A stretch of DNA of 64,000 bases from Amborella trichopoda. Taxonomy: Eukaryota; Streptophyta; Magnoliopsida; Amborellales; Amborellaceae. This document shows positions 36,301-51,300 of the stretch, in pieces. Position 1 is the first letter of the stretch. Every line of letters begins with the position of its first letter. The stretch covers positions 7,288,763-7,352,762 of the forward strand of contig NW_006498507.1 of the NCBI RefSeq assembly GCF_000471905.2, read 5' to 3'. The translations under genes and the position numbers were made by a program. The notes beneath the pieces were generated by a model. That model worked only from the letters and a program-made list of their open reading frames with translations, ran no database searches and was not told the DNA's origin.

Positions 36301-39300
36301 TTCTTGCACGACAATGCAATTTTTTGTTCAATTAACCACTTGTGTCTTTGTGGGTTATTGCGTTGATCAAAAGGGATTTCTCTGTTATGTTCGAGCAACT
36401 CTTCATCTTTGTGTCTCACCATGTATTTTTAGAAAGCTTATTTTTTATTCTTCTTCTATAGCTAAATCCACGGGCTCCTCGGCTTCTTTCTTACGAGATT
36501 TCTCGGCTTCCCCCTATCTCTCCACTTGTTTTTTCAAATTCGCTTAATGTTTCTTCCAGTTCCACTAGTAAACTGCCACAATTTTTGGTGTATCAGCAAT
36601 AGGCAAACAAAAATAATGCTCACCTCCTTTGGCTCACCAATTAGAGCATGGTTAGTCTTCTACCCTACCTATAAGTGATTCTCTTCACCTTCCCGTTTCT
36701 CCTAACCCTGCTTCTTTGGTAACTCTACCCAATTACGATGTCCCAAATGTATAATTGATCCTCCTGACTGATATGGTTTTTCTCTTGATGATTTTGGTTT
36801 TTCATTGCACCTTGGATCTTTGTTTACTTTTCATGATACCATCGATATTCCTTTCAAACACTTTGTTTACTTTCTATATTATTACTTGCCTCCTTGAATC
36901 AATTGATATTCCTTTTGCTTATTAATAAGCCTCTACAATACTATATTAGAAGGAGGTCATGGATGAAACGATAAGTGCCTTGTTGGAGAATGATAATAGG
37001 ATATCGTGCCTTGCCCTATTGACGCTTCTATCATTGGCAGTAAATGGGTTTTCTTTGTGAAGCTTAAACGCGATGGAGGGATGGAGCGATATAAAGCACA
37101 GCTAGTTTCTCAAGGCTACAAGGAGTATGGCATAGACTATGAAGAAACATTTTGTATTGGCAGCTAAAATGACCGTGGTGTGTATAGTGATTGCCCCTTC
37201 AGCTATTCCCTAATGGACTATCTCTTAGATGGATGTGAATAATGTGTTTCTTAATGGACTTTTGAAAGAGATAATATATATGCGACCTCCTCCTAGGTTT
37301 TATCATGACAAGCCTATGGTTTATCATTTGATGAAATCCTTGTATGTCTTGAAAGAAGATCCACAAACATGGTTTCAATGATTTCGATAGATCCTTCTGG
37401 GTGTTGGATTTCTCCAAAGCTCTCACGACTATTTTCTATTTACCTACTATTGTTTTACTATTGTTTTACTATTGTTTCTCAGGGGCAATAATTCTTCTCC
37501 TATATGTTTATGATATGCTTATAACAGGTGACAACCATGCCTATATATTATGCTTGAAAGAGCTTCTTAGTCACTCATTCAAGATGAAGGATATGGGTCC
37601 ACTAACTTACTTTCTTGGTCTAGAGATTCATTACTCCCCACCAGGTGGTGTGTTTTCTTGAAGCTCCCGAATACTGTGGAAATGCAAGAAACAACACGCT
37701 GTATCAAAATCATCTACGGGAGCCGAATATAGGGCCATGTCCTTAGCTTATAGTGAAATCACTTGGTTAAGAGGTCCTTTACGTGACGAATATTTTTCCT
37801 CGATCTCTCATGCCTTTATTTGTTGATAATAAGAATGCTCTTTGTATTGCCTCTAATCCAATGTTCCATAAGCACAAAGCATATAGAAAGCCAATTGTCA
37901 TTTCATTCATAAACAATTCCTGGATGAAGAGATCACACTCCCACATGTTGCCTCACAACAACAACTTGCATACATTTTTACCAATTTAATGACTCGGGCC
38001 CGACATGACTATCTCATTGATAAACTAATGTTGTTTAACCAGCCTCAGTTTGACGGGGACTGTAGGGACTGTTGAAGATCTTGTATTATTTATAAGGGAA
38101 AATATCTCCTTATCTCTTATTTTAACTTCCATATCTTATGAGACCCAAGAATTGAAAATATTACTGTAAGCAAAAGGTCTCCATCTTTTCTATCTTACAA
38201 CCCCCTGGACCCCTTTGACCATATATTTTTGACCCAAACAAACACTAAAATGACACCCTCTTCAAACTCCATCTCTCTCTTCGCTTCTCAATGTGTTTAC
38301 CAGTCAAGGGGATTAGCTTGAGCTCAAACACGAGGACACCTTCTTATGTGTGAGAGAGAGATGAAGTTTTAGAGAGAAAAGATGGAGTTTGGATTTTAGA
38401 GAGATGGAGTTTTAGAGAGAAAGAGAGATGGAGTTTGAGTTTTAGGGAGAGAGATGGAGTTTTGAGAGAGACCGACGTTGTGAGAGAGTGATGGAGTTTG
38501 AGATTTAGAGAGAGATGGAGTTTTGAGAGAGAGAGATGATGATGTGAGAGAGATGGAGTTTTAGAGAGAGATAGAGTCATTTAATAAGTTATTGAGGTCA
38601 ATAATACATGGTCAAAAGGGTTTAGGGGTTGGATGATAGAAAAGATNNNNNNNNNNNNNNNNNNNNNNNNNNNNNNNNNNNNNNNNNNNNNNNNNNNNNN
38701 NNNNNNNNNNNNNNNNNNNNNNNNNNNNNNNNNNNNNNNNNNNNNNNNNNNNNNNNNNNNNNNNNNNNNNNNNNNNNNNNNNNNNNNNNNNNNNNNNNNN
38801 NNNNNNNNNNNNNNNNNNNNNNNNNNNNNNNNNNNNNNNNNNNNNNNNNNNNNNNNNNNNNNNNNNNNNNNNNNNNNNNNNNNNNNNNNNNNNNNNNNNN
38901 NNNNNNNNNNNNNNNNNNNNNNNNNNNNNNNNNNNNNNNNNNNNNNNNNNNNNNNNNNNNNNNNNNNNNNNNNNNNNNNNNNNNNNNNNNNNNNNNNNNN
39001 NNGAGAGAGAGAGAGAGAGTAGTGAATGGTTCCTTTTTCCTCTTTGAGTGTTTTACAACTTACGTATTGCTGGTGCTGTTTGGGGATGTCTTTAATATGC
39101 TTTATTTTGTATTTATGTCTTGCCATTTGAAATATTATGGGCTTGAGTTGCTTCTGAGATAGGACTTGCTCCTTGCTTGTAAAAGTAAAAAAAAGAAGCA
39201 TATGTCTAGGTTTTTGTAAAGAACTTTGCCTGTTGAATATGTGAATCATAATGTTCATTTTATCTCTCATTTCTTCTCTGTCTCTTGAAATTATAAGCAA

Positions 39301-42300
39301 TCGTATGCATACTCATGCTTCCTTTTTCCCAATATTTTTTCTAGATTAGTAGTTTTATTCAATGCTTTTGGTACCTTCCCTGAGTGTTTCAGATTTACGG
39401 TATTGTATTCAGGAAAGAGAAGCATCTCAGATGTATAATTTTCGTAGAAAGGGTAATAACAGCAATTGTTCTTAAAGAGTTGCTAAACCAGCTTCAAAAG
39501 TTTTCAATCTGGAAGACAACTTATATGGCTGGAAACAATTCTTGTTTGCAATCCCAAACTAGAGTTCAACAAATTAATGTTGTTGATAACTTTCGTGGAG
39601 GCATGGTAAGCTCATTTGTGGAGAGTTCAACCCCCATCGTCTTCATGTTTGTATCATGAGTACACACTTTACATAACATGTTTTTCATGGTTTTGCAGGT
39701 GAATATTATTGTTGCAACACAAATTCTTGAGGAGGGATTGGATGTTCAAAGTTGCAATCTGGTTATTAGGTATGATCCTTCAGTTACTGTGAGGAGCTTT
39801 ATCCAATCCCGAGGTCGTGCACGTATGCCAGGTTCCGACTATTTATTAATTGTTGAAAGGTTTGTTGTATTCCTTCTTTATATTTTGGTTTGTTGGCTGT
39901 GAGCTTTTTGGGTGGTGTAAACCATTGTTCAAAAAATTGTTGCAAACCATTGTTCAAAGAATTGGCGTGTCAACCCAAAACTCCCTGTCTTGCCAACATG
40001 CCATGTCACCTGATGGATCCATCCAGCCTTTTTGCTCGTTTTTGGACTTTATTTCACTATAAATAGAAACTCTGAAAATAGTGTATCTACTTTCTAAATA
40101 ATGCTTCTACATGATTACCCAAATATGTGTATATCCTATCCTTGATATAGGTATGTTCTCTGTATTTATCATTTTATACGATATCCAATGAGGAAATACT
40201 ATACGTATATGGTGGAGTCATGCAGATCGCGGAGTCAAGTTGGGGTCATTGATTCTGGTGGGCTAATATATTGGTTGAGTGAAAGTCGTGTCCAAGTTTT
40301 CAAACAATGTTGTAAACTATAAGGAGTATTTCTACTTTTATTTTTACATCACAATTCACATATTGTTTGCTTGGTGTACTTCGAGGTTTGTGTTTGTTAT
40401 AGTAGTCTACAATTCCTTTTTTTTTTTTTGTTGTTGCTAAGTTAGTGAGGTGTTTGAGCGTGTACCACGACTGTTGTATTAAAATGAGAAATAAGTCCAA
40501 AGTGTGTATACATGAAATAAAAGTAACATAAGGCGTTTCCATGAATAGGTATCCTCACTACAACACTCACTCAAAGCTCTTGGTTGAGGGAGAAGATATT
40601 TATTGATTTCTGTTGGGGAAGATATTTCTTTTGCACAGCTTCTATCTAATCTGTTGAAAGCATACATTTTTAATTTATAAGATACTTTGTAAGGTATATT
40701 TATGAAGCAGAACTTTAAGTTGGTGATATGCTTTTCTCAGGCTGATTGTTATATTCATTTTATATGCTTTTCTCAGGCTGATTGTTATATTCATTTTATA
40801 TTTATAGTCCCCCATTGCTTTTGAGATCTCTGTGAATTGAAAAAAAAAAAAAACCCAAGATTTCAAGAAACATCCATAAACTTGTTCTTCATTGTTGGAA
40901 CTTTTATTTAGTAATTCATCTTGTCTTGAGTATTCCATCCTCTTGTATTGGACATTTGGGCTATTGGTTTTTGTCTAGTTGTGATTGTGTTCATGTGTCA
41001 GTATGGAGTATGCCATACTCAGTTTGCTGCAGTCGGAGTTAATACACCATGGACTTGTTTATGTTTTTTTACTATTTTTACTAAATTTTTAATGATTTGA
41101 AGTTTTGAACGTGTTTCAACTTTCAAAATTCATGCATATATATTTGCATGGAAAAAGTTAGTTAGAATACATATAAATGCAAAAGATACAAAATTTCGGT
41201 ACATATATGTAGTTTTTTACCTCAGTGAGTTTGAGGTTCTAGGAATTGCCAGGCCAGCTGCCTAGCGTTTTTTGAAACATTGATTTCTTGTGATTAAACT
41301 TCAGAATTTAGATAACTCATTGGGAAGTTGTGAAGAAGCGTTGATGTATACCATGCTTTTCTTTTAGTTACTCTTGCATGTTTCTTTTGTACATGAAAAA
41401 TGTTGTTCCTTTCTTTGTTTTTTATTTTTATTTTTTATTTTTTCTAGTAAGGATTATGCTACATTCCGGAGGATAGACAAGTATCTTGTTAGTGGAAAAG
41501 TAATGAGAACGGAGTCTCTACGGAGGAAGTTTGATCCTGCATTGCCCATTGAAAATCCTTTGCATTCTGGTGAATATTATCGTGTTGAAACTACTGGGGC
41601 AATTGTTACACTTAACTCAAGTGTAGCTTTGATCTATCGTTATTGCTCGCAATTACCTGCTGATCGGTGAGTTTTTCTTGTTGCTGTTAGTATGGTGTTG
41701 TCTATTGTTTGTGCATCTTTGCTGGATGCATATCTTTTGTTATCTCTAGAGAAAAGAACATCTTCAACTTCATATAGTGGTTCTCATATATTGGTTTGCA
41801 CGTTGGAGATCACGGTTTGAGGATTTTTGCTGCTCCTATTTTATAATTCAACTTTTTCTAGGTATTTTAAATCTTGCCCGAGATTTGATATTGATGAGGA
41901 ACGTGGCTTTTGCATCTTGCGGCTTCCTAAAAGTTGCCCAATTCCACCAGTTAAGGTACATGGGCAAACTGATGTGTTGAAACAGAGTGCATGTCTTGTC
42001 GCATGTAAGAGGCTTCATGAAGTTGGTGCTCTGACGGATTATCTATTACCTTTGACTGAAGATGCAGAGGATGATGCTTCTATGGGAAGTGGTATGGTTT
42101 TTGTTGAATAGCTTTGTTGTGTTATTCCTATATCATTGTTATTTCTGTTTTCTAGTTACTTTATATTATTTGTTATTTTTTTGGCAACCTATTTTGAAGA
42201 TATGTAATCCTTACGTGGTATTTAGCTTTCCTCATTTTTTCTTGAGAAAATCCCTTATCTGTTTGTAGGGGAATAAGGTAGTTATATTTCATCACTAAAA

Positions 42301-45300
42301 ATTGCATAATTAGTAATGGTCTTATGTATCTATTCACAGGAGGAGAACCGTGTGAAGAGTTTCATGCCATGTATTTCCCCCAAGAATTAATTGGGCACTT
42401 GAAGAAAGGTTGCGGCAAGGAATTGTATGATTGCTACTCCATTACCTTACATAGCAATGTTGATCATGGTTGGGAGTTCAGAAGTCTTCTACTTATGGTT
42501 AAATGTAACCTGGGTTATGATTTCGAGCAGTTGAGTTTTGTGATGGGACCAAATCAAGTTTCAGTTGCTGTGAACATGGGATATGCTGGTACCCGTGAAC
42601 TTGATGTAGAACAGGTCAGTGGATGTAACTTCATGTTTATGGTTTGTGTTTGAAATTTTAGAGTTGTCATTTATTCATTTCAATCTTTTATTTTTCTTTA
42701 TTTTTAATTTTTATTCTTTTCAGGTTCTCATGGCTAGGCGTTTTCAAACCACGATTTTTAAAATTCTTATAACCGGAAATGTAAGCGAAATGAGAGAGTC
42801 ATTAGAAAGACTTAATCAAGGGGAAACTTGTTGCACTCAAATCGAATATTTACTGCTACCATCTATTGGTTCTGGATTTACGTCATCTCAAATTGATTGG
42901 GATAGTGTTCGGTCAGCCTCAGCCCTAAATCCAGACCGTGCAAAAAATTATCAAAAATGTCATTGTTCTCCTAAAAGCAATGCTCATTTTGTACGACTCA
43001 CAAATGGTACTTCTTGTGATTGCTTGCTGAGGAATTCATTGGTTTTAACACCACATAATGGAAAGATTTACTACATTAGTAGTATTTTGCATGATATGGA
43101 TGGGAACTCTCCCATGAAACAAGATCGAAAGCATGGAGCGCCACGTACCTATAAGGAGTACTTTAAATGGAGGTGAGCTTCTGCAAACGTTGTGGAGGTC
43201 TAGATCCCAAATGTTTATCCTTTCCATTTTATGCTTCCTTGTCGATTTGTGTGCTTCACAGGCATGATATTTTGTTGCAACATGAGATGGAACCTTTGCT
43301 TCTTGGAAGGCACCTTTTTAAGGTCCAGAATTGGCTTTTGAAGCACCCCTGTAAAGTAGGGACAGGTATGTCATTTTCAAACTTGTTTCAAAATGTGTCA
43401 TCATTTTAAATCATTTCACATTTATGCTCTTGTATTTGATAGGGCTGGCAATGTCCCGGCCCGGGCCAAGGAGGCCTTGGCCCTATCAGGGCTAGGCCGG
43501 GCTAATAAAAAACTTTTAAAACATAAAGGAAATAAGGGCCAAGCAATGTCAAACCGTATCGGCCGTGTCTTGGCCCTGGCTGAGGACCAGCCTGGCCCGT
43601 CCCTGGCCTGGCCACATTTTGTGGCCCAGGCCCTAATTTTTCAGGGCGAGAACTACCGGGCGAGGCCGGGCCACCAGGCCCATTGCCACCCTTAGTATTT
43701 TTTTTCGTTTTTACTTATATTTTTTCTGGAACTATTTTAATGGAAGAACTCAAACCTTCATATTGCCACCAGTAACTTATCATTGACTACAACTATTGTC
43801 CTTACTGGAGCAATAGAGCTGTAAATGGGAATTATCTTCCCACTCAGCCAAGAAAGCATAATTATGTGGATGTACAACCCCATTGTTAAAGGAACACAAT
43901 AGGCATTTGCTCTCTCTTGAAGCCACATATTTTGAATTAGCAAAGTGCTTATCGGTCACATTCGTATTATTTGTTGTGCGCAAGTCATATCTTACAGTTA
44001 GTTTCTTCCTTTGACCAATCACCATATCAGTGTGGTATTCAAGGGCTCTAAAGCCTGATCTTCCGTGGGTGGTTCTACCTTCTACGTACTATCTTCCCCA
44101 AGATTGCATTTTCATGTGTAGGTTGGGGGAGCTTGGCATGTAATACACCATTTAGCGAGTAGAATGTTGTTAGAGCTGTTTGGTGTTGATGGTTGACTCA
44201 TGTTCTTCCTGCATGGTGGTACTGTTCATATATTCCACATTTGTGCATGCCTTTTGTGATATCTTCTCTTTTTTATGTCCTGGTGAGCACAAAATGTTTT
44301 CTTGTTGTGGGTTTCATATACGCACATATGTCTCACTGTGAGAAAATATGTTTAACAATTTAACCGATTCCCTTGTTTCATAATTGCTATAACATTGTCA
44401 TGCGTTGTGGGAGTATCAGCATGTGGGAAGTTTATTGAGAGGGAGATGTCAAGTGATTCTTTACTGCACAGGATGTATCCTCTGTCCCAAACTTCTCAAT
44501 GAGCTGCATCGCTGCGGTTGAGATGTGCCCTGTACTGAAAATCAGTGGCCAGAAAGAACATAAGTTATTATGAACTACAAAGGAATGCTGATTAATTTAC
44601 ATGCTCTAAAAGAGATCATTCGTGTCTTTATTTTCTCTTGTTTATTTTTGTTATGTTTGTCATCTCATATGCATAGATGTAGTCTTTGTCTCTTTACATG
44701 TGGTCCTCTTCTGATATGATCCCCCTATTGGGCATTTGGAATCTCTCTGCTTTTAATGACTAACATGTGATATATTGCAAATCAGAACTTTGAGCCTTCT
44801 CTTTCATGGGTTGAATTCCTCTTCCATGTGCTTTTATTGTTTTGCATTTTGTCTATTTTTCATCCTGAAATTATTATCTTTATCATTTTCTCTTTTTGGC
44901 AGAAGCAATTAATGCAACTGTAGAGTTGCCTCCAGAACTATGTTGTATCATTATGTTCCCCATATCTATTTCCACCATTTATACATTTTCACTTGTTCCA
45001 TCTATCATGCATCGGATAGAGGCCTTTCTCCTTGCAGCTCAGTTGAAAAGGACTATTGTGGGTCAACATGCTAGAGATCTCAATATTCCCATAATAAAGG
45101 TTTTTCACCTTTTTCTGTTACCAAATAGAAGTGTGGAACATCTATTACTGATTTTTTATCTGTCAATTATTCCTTATTAAGACTTTTGGTTTGTTGGATT
45201 TCTCCATTTAATTCAGCATGGTTGGTTTCTCATTGGCAGCTACTCTTACCTAAGAAAGGCAGATGTTTTCTCGGCATTCTATTTGCACACATTTGATATT

Positions 45301-48300
45301 TGATTTTTATTATTCTATTGCATGATTGTTGTGTCCATATCATTATTAGTGATGCCAAATCAGCTAAAAAATAACTATTAGACTATTATGCTTTTGGTTT
45401 CTGATGTGCTTGAAGACTATATGCAAATTGAAGTTCTTCCAGGATGAATTAAGTTGTATATTGTTGGTTAGTTACAGTAGTTTCTCATTATGCTGGTATA
45501 TGGGAATGGATTTGCAATGTTTTGAAACTGTCCTTGGATTCATTTATTGAACAGTTCTCATTCAGAGTAGTAGAAAACTCTCCTAGGATTCATGTATTGA
45601 GCAGTTCTCATTCAGAATAGTAGAAACCCGCTCCTGTATGCTTGAAATTATTTTGGAAAATCAATCATTGAAAATCCATGTACTTTTATTTTCGTCAATT
45701 GTGTTCATTTTGCTGAGTGCTTTGAATTTGTCACTGAGGAACTATGGGTTAGTGTCATCTCTGTCATGTTTCCCTTCCTAAGGATCAGGCTTTCATTACA
45801 GTGGTTTGCTCAAGGGACTATTGATAATATATGCTTTTCCTAGTCGCTTCAGAAGGGTACTTAGACTTTCTGAATAAATCAGTGGACATTTCAGTTAGTA
45901 CAATGTAACCACTCCCCCCCCCAACCCTCCACCTGGTACCTTGCATGTTGTATAGGGTCATCTTTTGTTTAGTGCTCAACAAAAGAACTTCTCAGTTGTT
46001 TAAATCTATCAGCATAGTGTCGACTTTCTTTCTTTCTTTTTCTAAAGGGGCATTCTCCACTTTCTAAGTCCTCTTTTGTTTAGCATGCTTGCATTGCTGA
46101 CTTTAATTAGCTTTATCATTCTTTTCCTGCCATATTAAGGGATTAGTTTTTCTCTCTTAAATTCTGATTTTGCCAATCCCTTGTGGAATCGTAGAAGTTG
46201 GAGAGTGAGGGGTGGGTTGCTGGAATGTGTCAGTGTTGAGTTGCTTTCAAATGATCAAAAGATATACTTCAAAACACAGTGCCTTCTCCATGCTAGTATC
46301 GTCATAACAAGTGCTTTCACTTTTTTTCGTTTTTATAAAATTGTTAAAAGAAATGTGAGCTCCTCCAGTAGATGTTGGTTGGCGACCACAGGCAGCAGAT
46401 ATTCATGATAATTCTCTTTGCAATAATTCTCTTTGCAAGCTGCGAATGTACTACTTTTCCAAGTAACCATAGAAAACATTTGTTAAATAAAAAGTGAGAG
46501 AGTGAGAGGGAACAAGGAAATGTTGACTTATATACAATTTGGACTTATATGCAATTATACTATAATAGCCATGCCCGTTAATACTGTAAAATAGCATGAA
46601 TACCCTTAGTAAGAAACCTATATAAAATGATGAGTCTTCCCTTTTTTTTGCTGGGACTCCTCTTTAAGTGTTGCACTATGGTCAAGCATGCACTTGTGAC
46701 TTATGCAACATATGACTTTAGTAAACAAATCAATTGATGCTTAGAGGAAATAATGTATGAGGTACAGAGAAACAGACATAGCCATGTAGGAGCTTCTCTT
46801 GGATGAATCAATGAAGTTGCAGGTGACCTCAATATGATGGTGACTTTCCTGGAAAGGTGCACTGAGATCATCTGTGCAGAGAAGTAGTGGAGAAAAAGGA
46901 GATTAAGAAGTTTGGTTCCAAATGTAATGAAGTAGAGAGTTGTGTTTTTAGCAAGGTATCTGGAAACTCAACTGTGGTCATTGCATATATGTAGATGACA
47001 TTGATCTTTGTACCATTCTTGGAAAGTGTGAAACCAAAGTCTTATTGACAAATCTTTGACATAAAAAACATGTCCAGTTGATACAGAATAATTATTTTTA
47101 GTCAATCTCATTACAATAAGAAGATACTAAGAAAATTTAACCATCTTGAGTGCAGATCCAGCATTACTACTATAGACCACAGAACGACTGGGTTGTAATA
47201 AAGGTTATTTTGTTGCTAAAAAAAAGTATGCAAGAATCATAGGAAGTCTCCTGTATGCAATGATTTGTACAAGGACTGATAAGTGCATGCAGTAGGTAAA
47301 TTGAGTAGATTTTACCAGTAATCCATGCCACGAGAGTTGGAAAGAGTTAAGTAGAGCACTTAGATACTTAAAGGGAACCATTAAATATGGTTTGGATTAT
47401 CAAGGTGCAACACATGTTCTAGATAACTATGTGATGCTGATTGGGTATCAAAGAATATGCATTCTAGATCTACTAGCCAATGGTTGTTTAACCCCTTTAT
47501 GCAAATTGTCTCATTTCACATGAATGACATTGCTCTATAATCTGCACAAGTGTTAGCGTCGTGGCATGGGAAAGTAATTAGTGGCATGAAGTTAAGAAAA
47601 ATGATCATGAGAAAGTTTCTTGGAATAAATATTATGCATGTACCAAGTGTTAATAGTCTTGAAAGAGAATGAAGATTATTCTAGTACTTGCAACAAATTT
47701 GAAAATTCTTTGGCAAGGCTTGGATTTGCAAGATTATTTATAAGATGTTCCTCATCATGATGTTTCTATACTGATATTAATGTTGCCTGCAAGGGTCTGC
47801 TGCAAATGTGATGTAGGAGAACTTGAAGAAATAGAAAAATCAGCAAGAAGCACACAATTTTGGAGAAACCCTATGGTTTTCTCCCACCTGGAGCTCAAGC
47901 CTTAGGCTTCTCATATAAGACAGTCTTTCTTTTCTTAAAGAAGAATACATGAATGACTATCCAGCCCATTCATGCCTTTATTTATAATGAAAAATTATTG
48001 TTTTGGATAATATTTGTTCATACAATTTAACTTTTGATCAAAAGGTCCAAACTTAAATATAATTTGAAACGAAACTCCCTAACTTTAATTAAAATATCTA
48101 TAAAGTCCCTAGAATTCCTAAAAACTAAAAAAACCTTAGAATTACACCCTAAAACGAAATCAAAATATGCATCCTTTCAAATTGAATAGAAATTAAAAAT
48201 AAATGTATTTTTTTCCTCCATCAACTCTTATCATTTTCTCAGAACTCCGTTTTTCCAATACTTAATGACATTGTATTCATTTGTTTTTATGTTTCTTGAT

Positions 48301-51300
48301 AAATCTTCACGTGCTATTTCTAATAATAATTACCTTGCCTGTTGTTGTGAGGTGTTATTACTCCAATTTTCTCTTAGGATGTATTCATACAATTTTATGC
48401 ATTTTGCATGGTATGGATCAGTTTGTTATCAATGATATTGTTGCGACATGTCATAAGCAATCGTCTATTAGTTGCTCATCATTTTGTAAAAGCATGTTCA
48501 GGATGTTATTACTTATTTTATTGGTAAATAATTTGTTCTTTGCTCTCTTGCTGTATGCTCTCTGTGTTTCAAATGTATGTCTGAAGACTGGAATCCATTT
48601 ACTTAACTTTGTTGCTTAAGAAAGTTGATATTCTAGTTTCCAGATTGATCTCTGTGTCCTTTCAAACAGGTATTGGAATGTCTTACGACTAAGAAATGCC
48701 AAGAAGAATTCTCTTTGGAGTCTTTGGAGACTCTTGGTGATTCTTTTTTAAAGTCTGTGGCGTGTCAACATTTATTTATGACTTATGAAAACCATCACGA
48801 GGGCCTTCTCAGTTCAAAAAAGGACAAGATGGTTTCAAATGCTACCCTTTACAGGCTTGGATGTGATCGTGAGCTATCGGTACTCATTTTTATTATCTTG
48901 CATAAAAGTTCTGAATCATAATATCTGTTTACTGCAGCTTGTATATTCATTTCAATGTTTTCACAAAAGTCTATTATTATGCTTCATAATTTTCAGATGA
49001 TGTTCAAATAGCTGTATCGAGTAACTTTCAATATTGTGAATTTCAAGAATATGGAAAGTTGGGGAAGTTTGTGACTTTGTGTATTGAAATGAGTTTTCAT
49101 TTTGTATTGGAGTGCTTGATAAGATCCTCTTTCTCTTGAATGTTTTTGGATTTTTGGTTGATTCGTACTCACTTTTTCCAAAACAAGTCTTGGATTCACA
49201 AGCCCCTTAATTTATTAGTTATTATTTTATTTTGATTGTGACATGTGACTGTTTCCTTAGACCTATATGTGGCTTCCATGGGGAGCTGGTAGCCCCATGG
49301 GAACATCAAGTTGACCTTAGGTGGGTGAATCTGAAAGTGTGTTGTGCAACAAGAGCCAGAGGCACTAGTAGCCTTCACAGGCTATTCTCATTATATGTTC
49401 AGCATAGAGTTACAATTGGACAAAAGTCACAAAACTGTCTTCATATGAACTTGTGAATTAATAAGCCTTAAAAGATGAAAGATTTGGCTGAAATACCTTT
49501 ACAGTTCAGTCAGACCAACAATGGCATTTACTCAAATTTCTCTTGCTGAAAAATATCTCCTTATGTTATTTTGTTATGTTGTAAAATTCCTATATAGAAT
49601 TTATGATCATGCTTTCACCAATTAAGGTTCCCTTGCAAGTCTTATACCCTTGAGTTTGGATCCAATTGGTTAATATTCAACTGTTGAGTTGTAGTGCGAT
49701 ATTTGCTTTAACAAATTGTGTTGGGGAACTATGAATTATCAAAATGTAATTGGGTAATTGAATTGTGCCTTTATTTATGATGCTTTCTAACATTTGTATA
49801 GAAGATTCTTAAGAAACAACTGCTTTGAGGTCTATACTATGGTTATGAATTATCAAAATGTAATTGGGTGATTGAATTGTGCCTTTATTTATGATGCTTT
49901 CTAACATTTGTATAGAAGATTCTTAAGAAACAACTGCTTTGAGGTCTATACTATGGTTATGAATTATCAAAATGTAATTGGGTGATTGAATTGTGCCTTT
50001 ATTTATGATGCTTTCTAACATTTGTATAGAAGATTCTTAAGAAACAACTGCTTTGAGGTCTATACTACGGTTCTGCTATGCCAACCACTGTTTCATAACA
50101 ATTATGCTCTCTCCTATTGTAATTTGGTTGTTATTGTTTATCTTCTCAGGGTTATATCAGGAATGAATCTTTTGATCCTCAAACTTGGAGTAGTCCTGGT
50201 GATTGTTTACCTACTAATAAGGACCACAAAAGCTTTTCCTTGTCTTCCAAGAAAACGTATGTTAAGGGACAGAAGAAATTCAAGGCCAAAGTAGTTGCTG
50301 ATGTTGTGGAGGCATTAATTGGCGCATTCCTTAGTACAAATGGTGAGCAAGCTGCATTACTTTTTATGGATTGGATGGGTATAAAGGTTGATATTTTCAA
50401 GGATCCATTGATTGAGAGGCCACATCTTCTGCAACCTGAGAGATTTGTGAATGTTAGTCTCATTGAGACGCTCTTGAAATACAAATTTCATGACTGTTCA
50501 TTATTGGTGGAGGCATTAACTCACGGATCATATCAAGTTGAAGATACTCTAGCAAGTTATCAGGTTTGAAGCGTCAGAACATCCTGCTGCATTAATTTTT
50601 TATGACTGGTGTCTTCTCTTTGATTGAAAATATTGTTTTCTAAAACTCATAAAACACATTCTTGTCCCCCCAATCCTTCGAGATTTGGGAGCAATAGGCC
50701 TGTTTATTTCTTGGTGTTTTCATCACCTTCTCTTGCATTGATTAGAATTTCTTGGTTTTATAATTGGACCTGGTTTCTATGCGGCCAAGCCCGCATATGT
50801 AAAAATGTGAGCCTCTTATTAAATCAATTTTTTAGATGGATTTTAAGACTTAATTTTTAAGGACATGTAATCTCTAACATGGGGATCATGAATATAAAAA
50901 AATAAATAAATTTTAAAAACTAAAAATAATAATTCTAGTAAGAAAACATTTGGACCGTTAGTTTCCATTGTTTTTAGATGAAACACCTGTTTTTAGTTTC
51001 CATTGTATATCTAAATGAACAGGTATACAGATAGATACATAAGAAAGATTATGATGACATAATGATATACCAAGAAAGAAGTTCAGATACCATTAAAAGA
51101 GATGTAAAATACCTGGAAGGGATTTACGTGAAACATGGATTGAAGCACAAAAGGTAAAGCAGAAGGGAAACACACCAAAGCAGAAGAGCACACCACGACT
51201 AAACTAGGCTGAGAGGCTCAGAAGAGCTCCTGCCTTCAAGATTGAACCTACATGGCCATATATAGGCCTCGGATTTCAAATCCGGACTCCAAAATTAAAA

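Larger units (their letters stand above)
32750..38060 (+). mobile_element. Ty1/Copia LTR retrotransposon fossil
   Basis: The parts run in Copia order on the plus strand: a gag-like region (about 32785-33150 and 34073-34365), a CCHC zinc-knuckle region (about 35500-35560), the integrase C-terminal half (about 35990-36230), reverse transcriptase (about 36960-37640) and an RNase H end (about 37660-37930). A purine-rich tract near 38050 marks the likely start of the right LTR; I could not define either LTR fully or find a primer binding site. It is broken many times throughout and is clearly an old copy. Two hAT-type elements have inserted into it (33151-34064 and about 34369-35477). Its orientation matches DCL2. 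Confidence 0.8.
30404..39412 (+). other. DCL2 intron 10 (9009 bp), repeat-filled
   Basis: A GT-AG intron and the largest in the gene. It holds a tRNA-like SINE scrap (about 30750-30810), a 76-bp tandem duplication (32199-32350), a Copia fossil (about 32750-38060) with two hAT-type insertions, a GA-rich minisatellite, and an assembly gap. Between 30820 and 32190 I see no element that I can name. Confidence 0.9.

Noticed and set aside
38345-38580. A CRISPR-like or protein-coding repeat array
   Set aside because: It is simple GA-rich low-complexity sequence with no regular spacers, in a plant intron.
38581-39300. Open frames of 129-239 residues
   Set aside because: They span the N gap at 38647-39002 and have no real sequence support.
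39384-39412. Use of the CAG at 39391 as the exon 11 acceptor
   Set aside because: It would shift the frame after exon 10 and destroy the conserved [12 protein letters not shown] block; the acceptor at 39412 keeps both.
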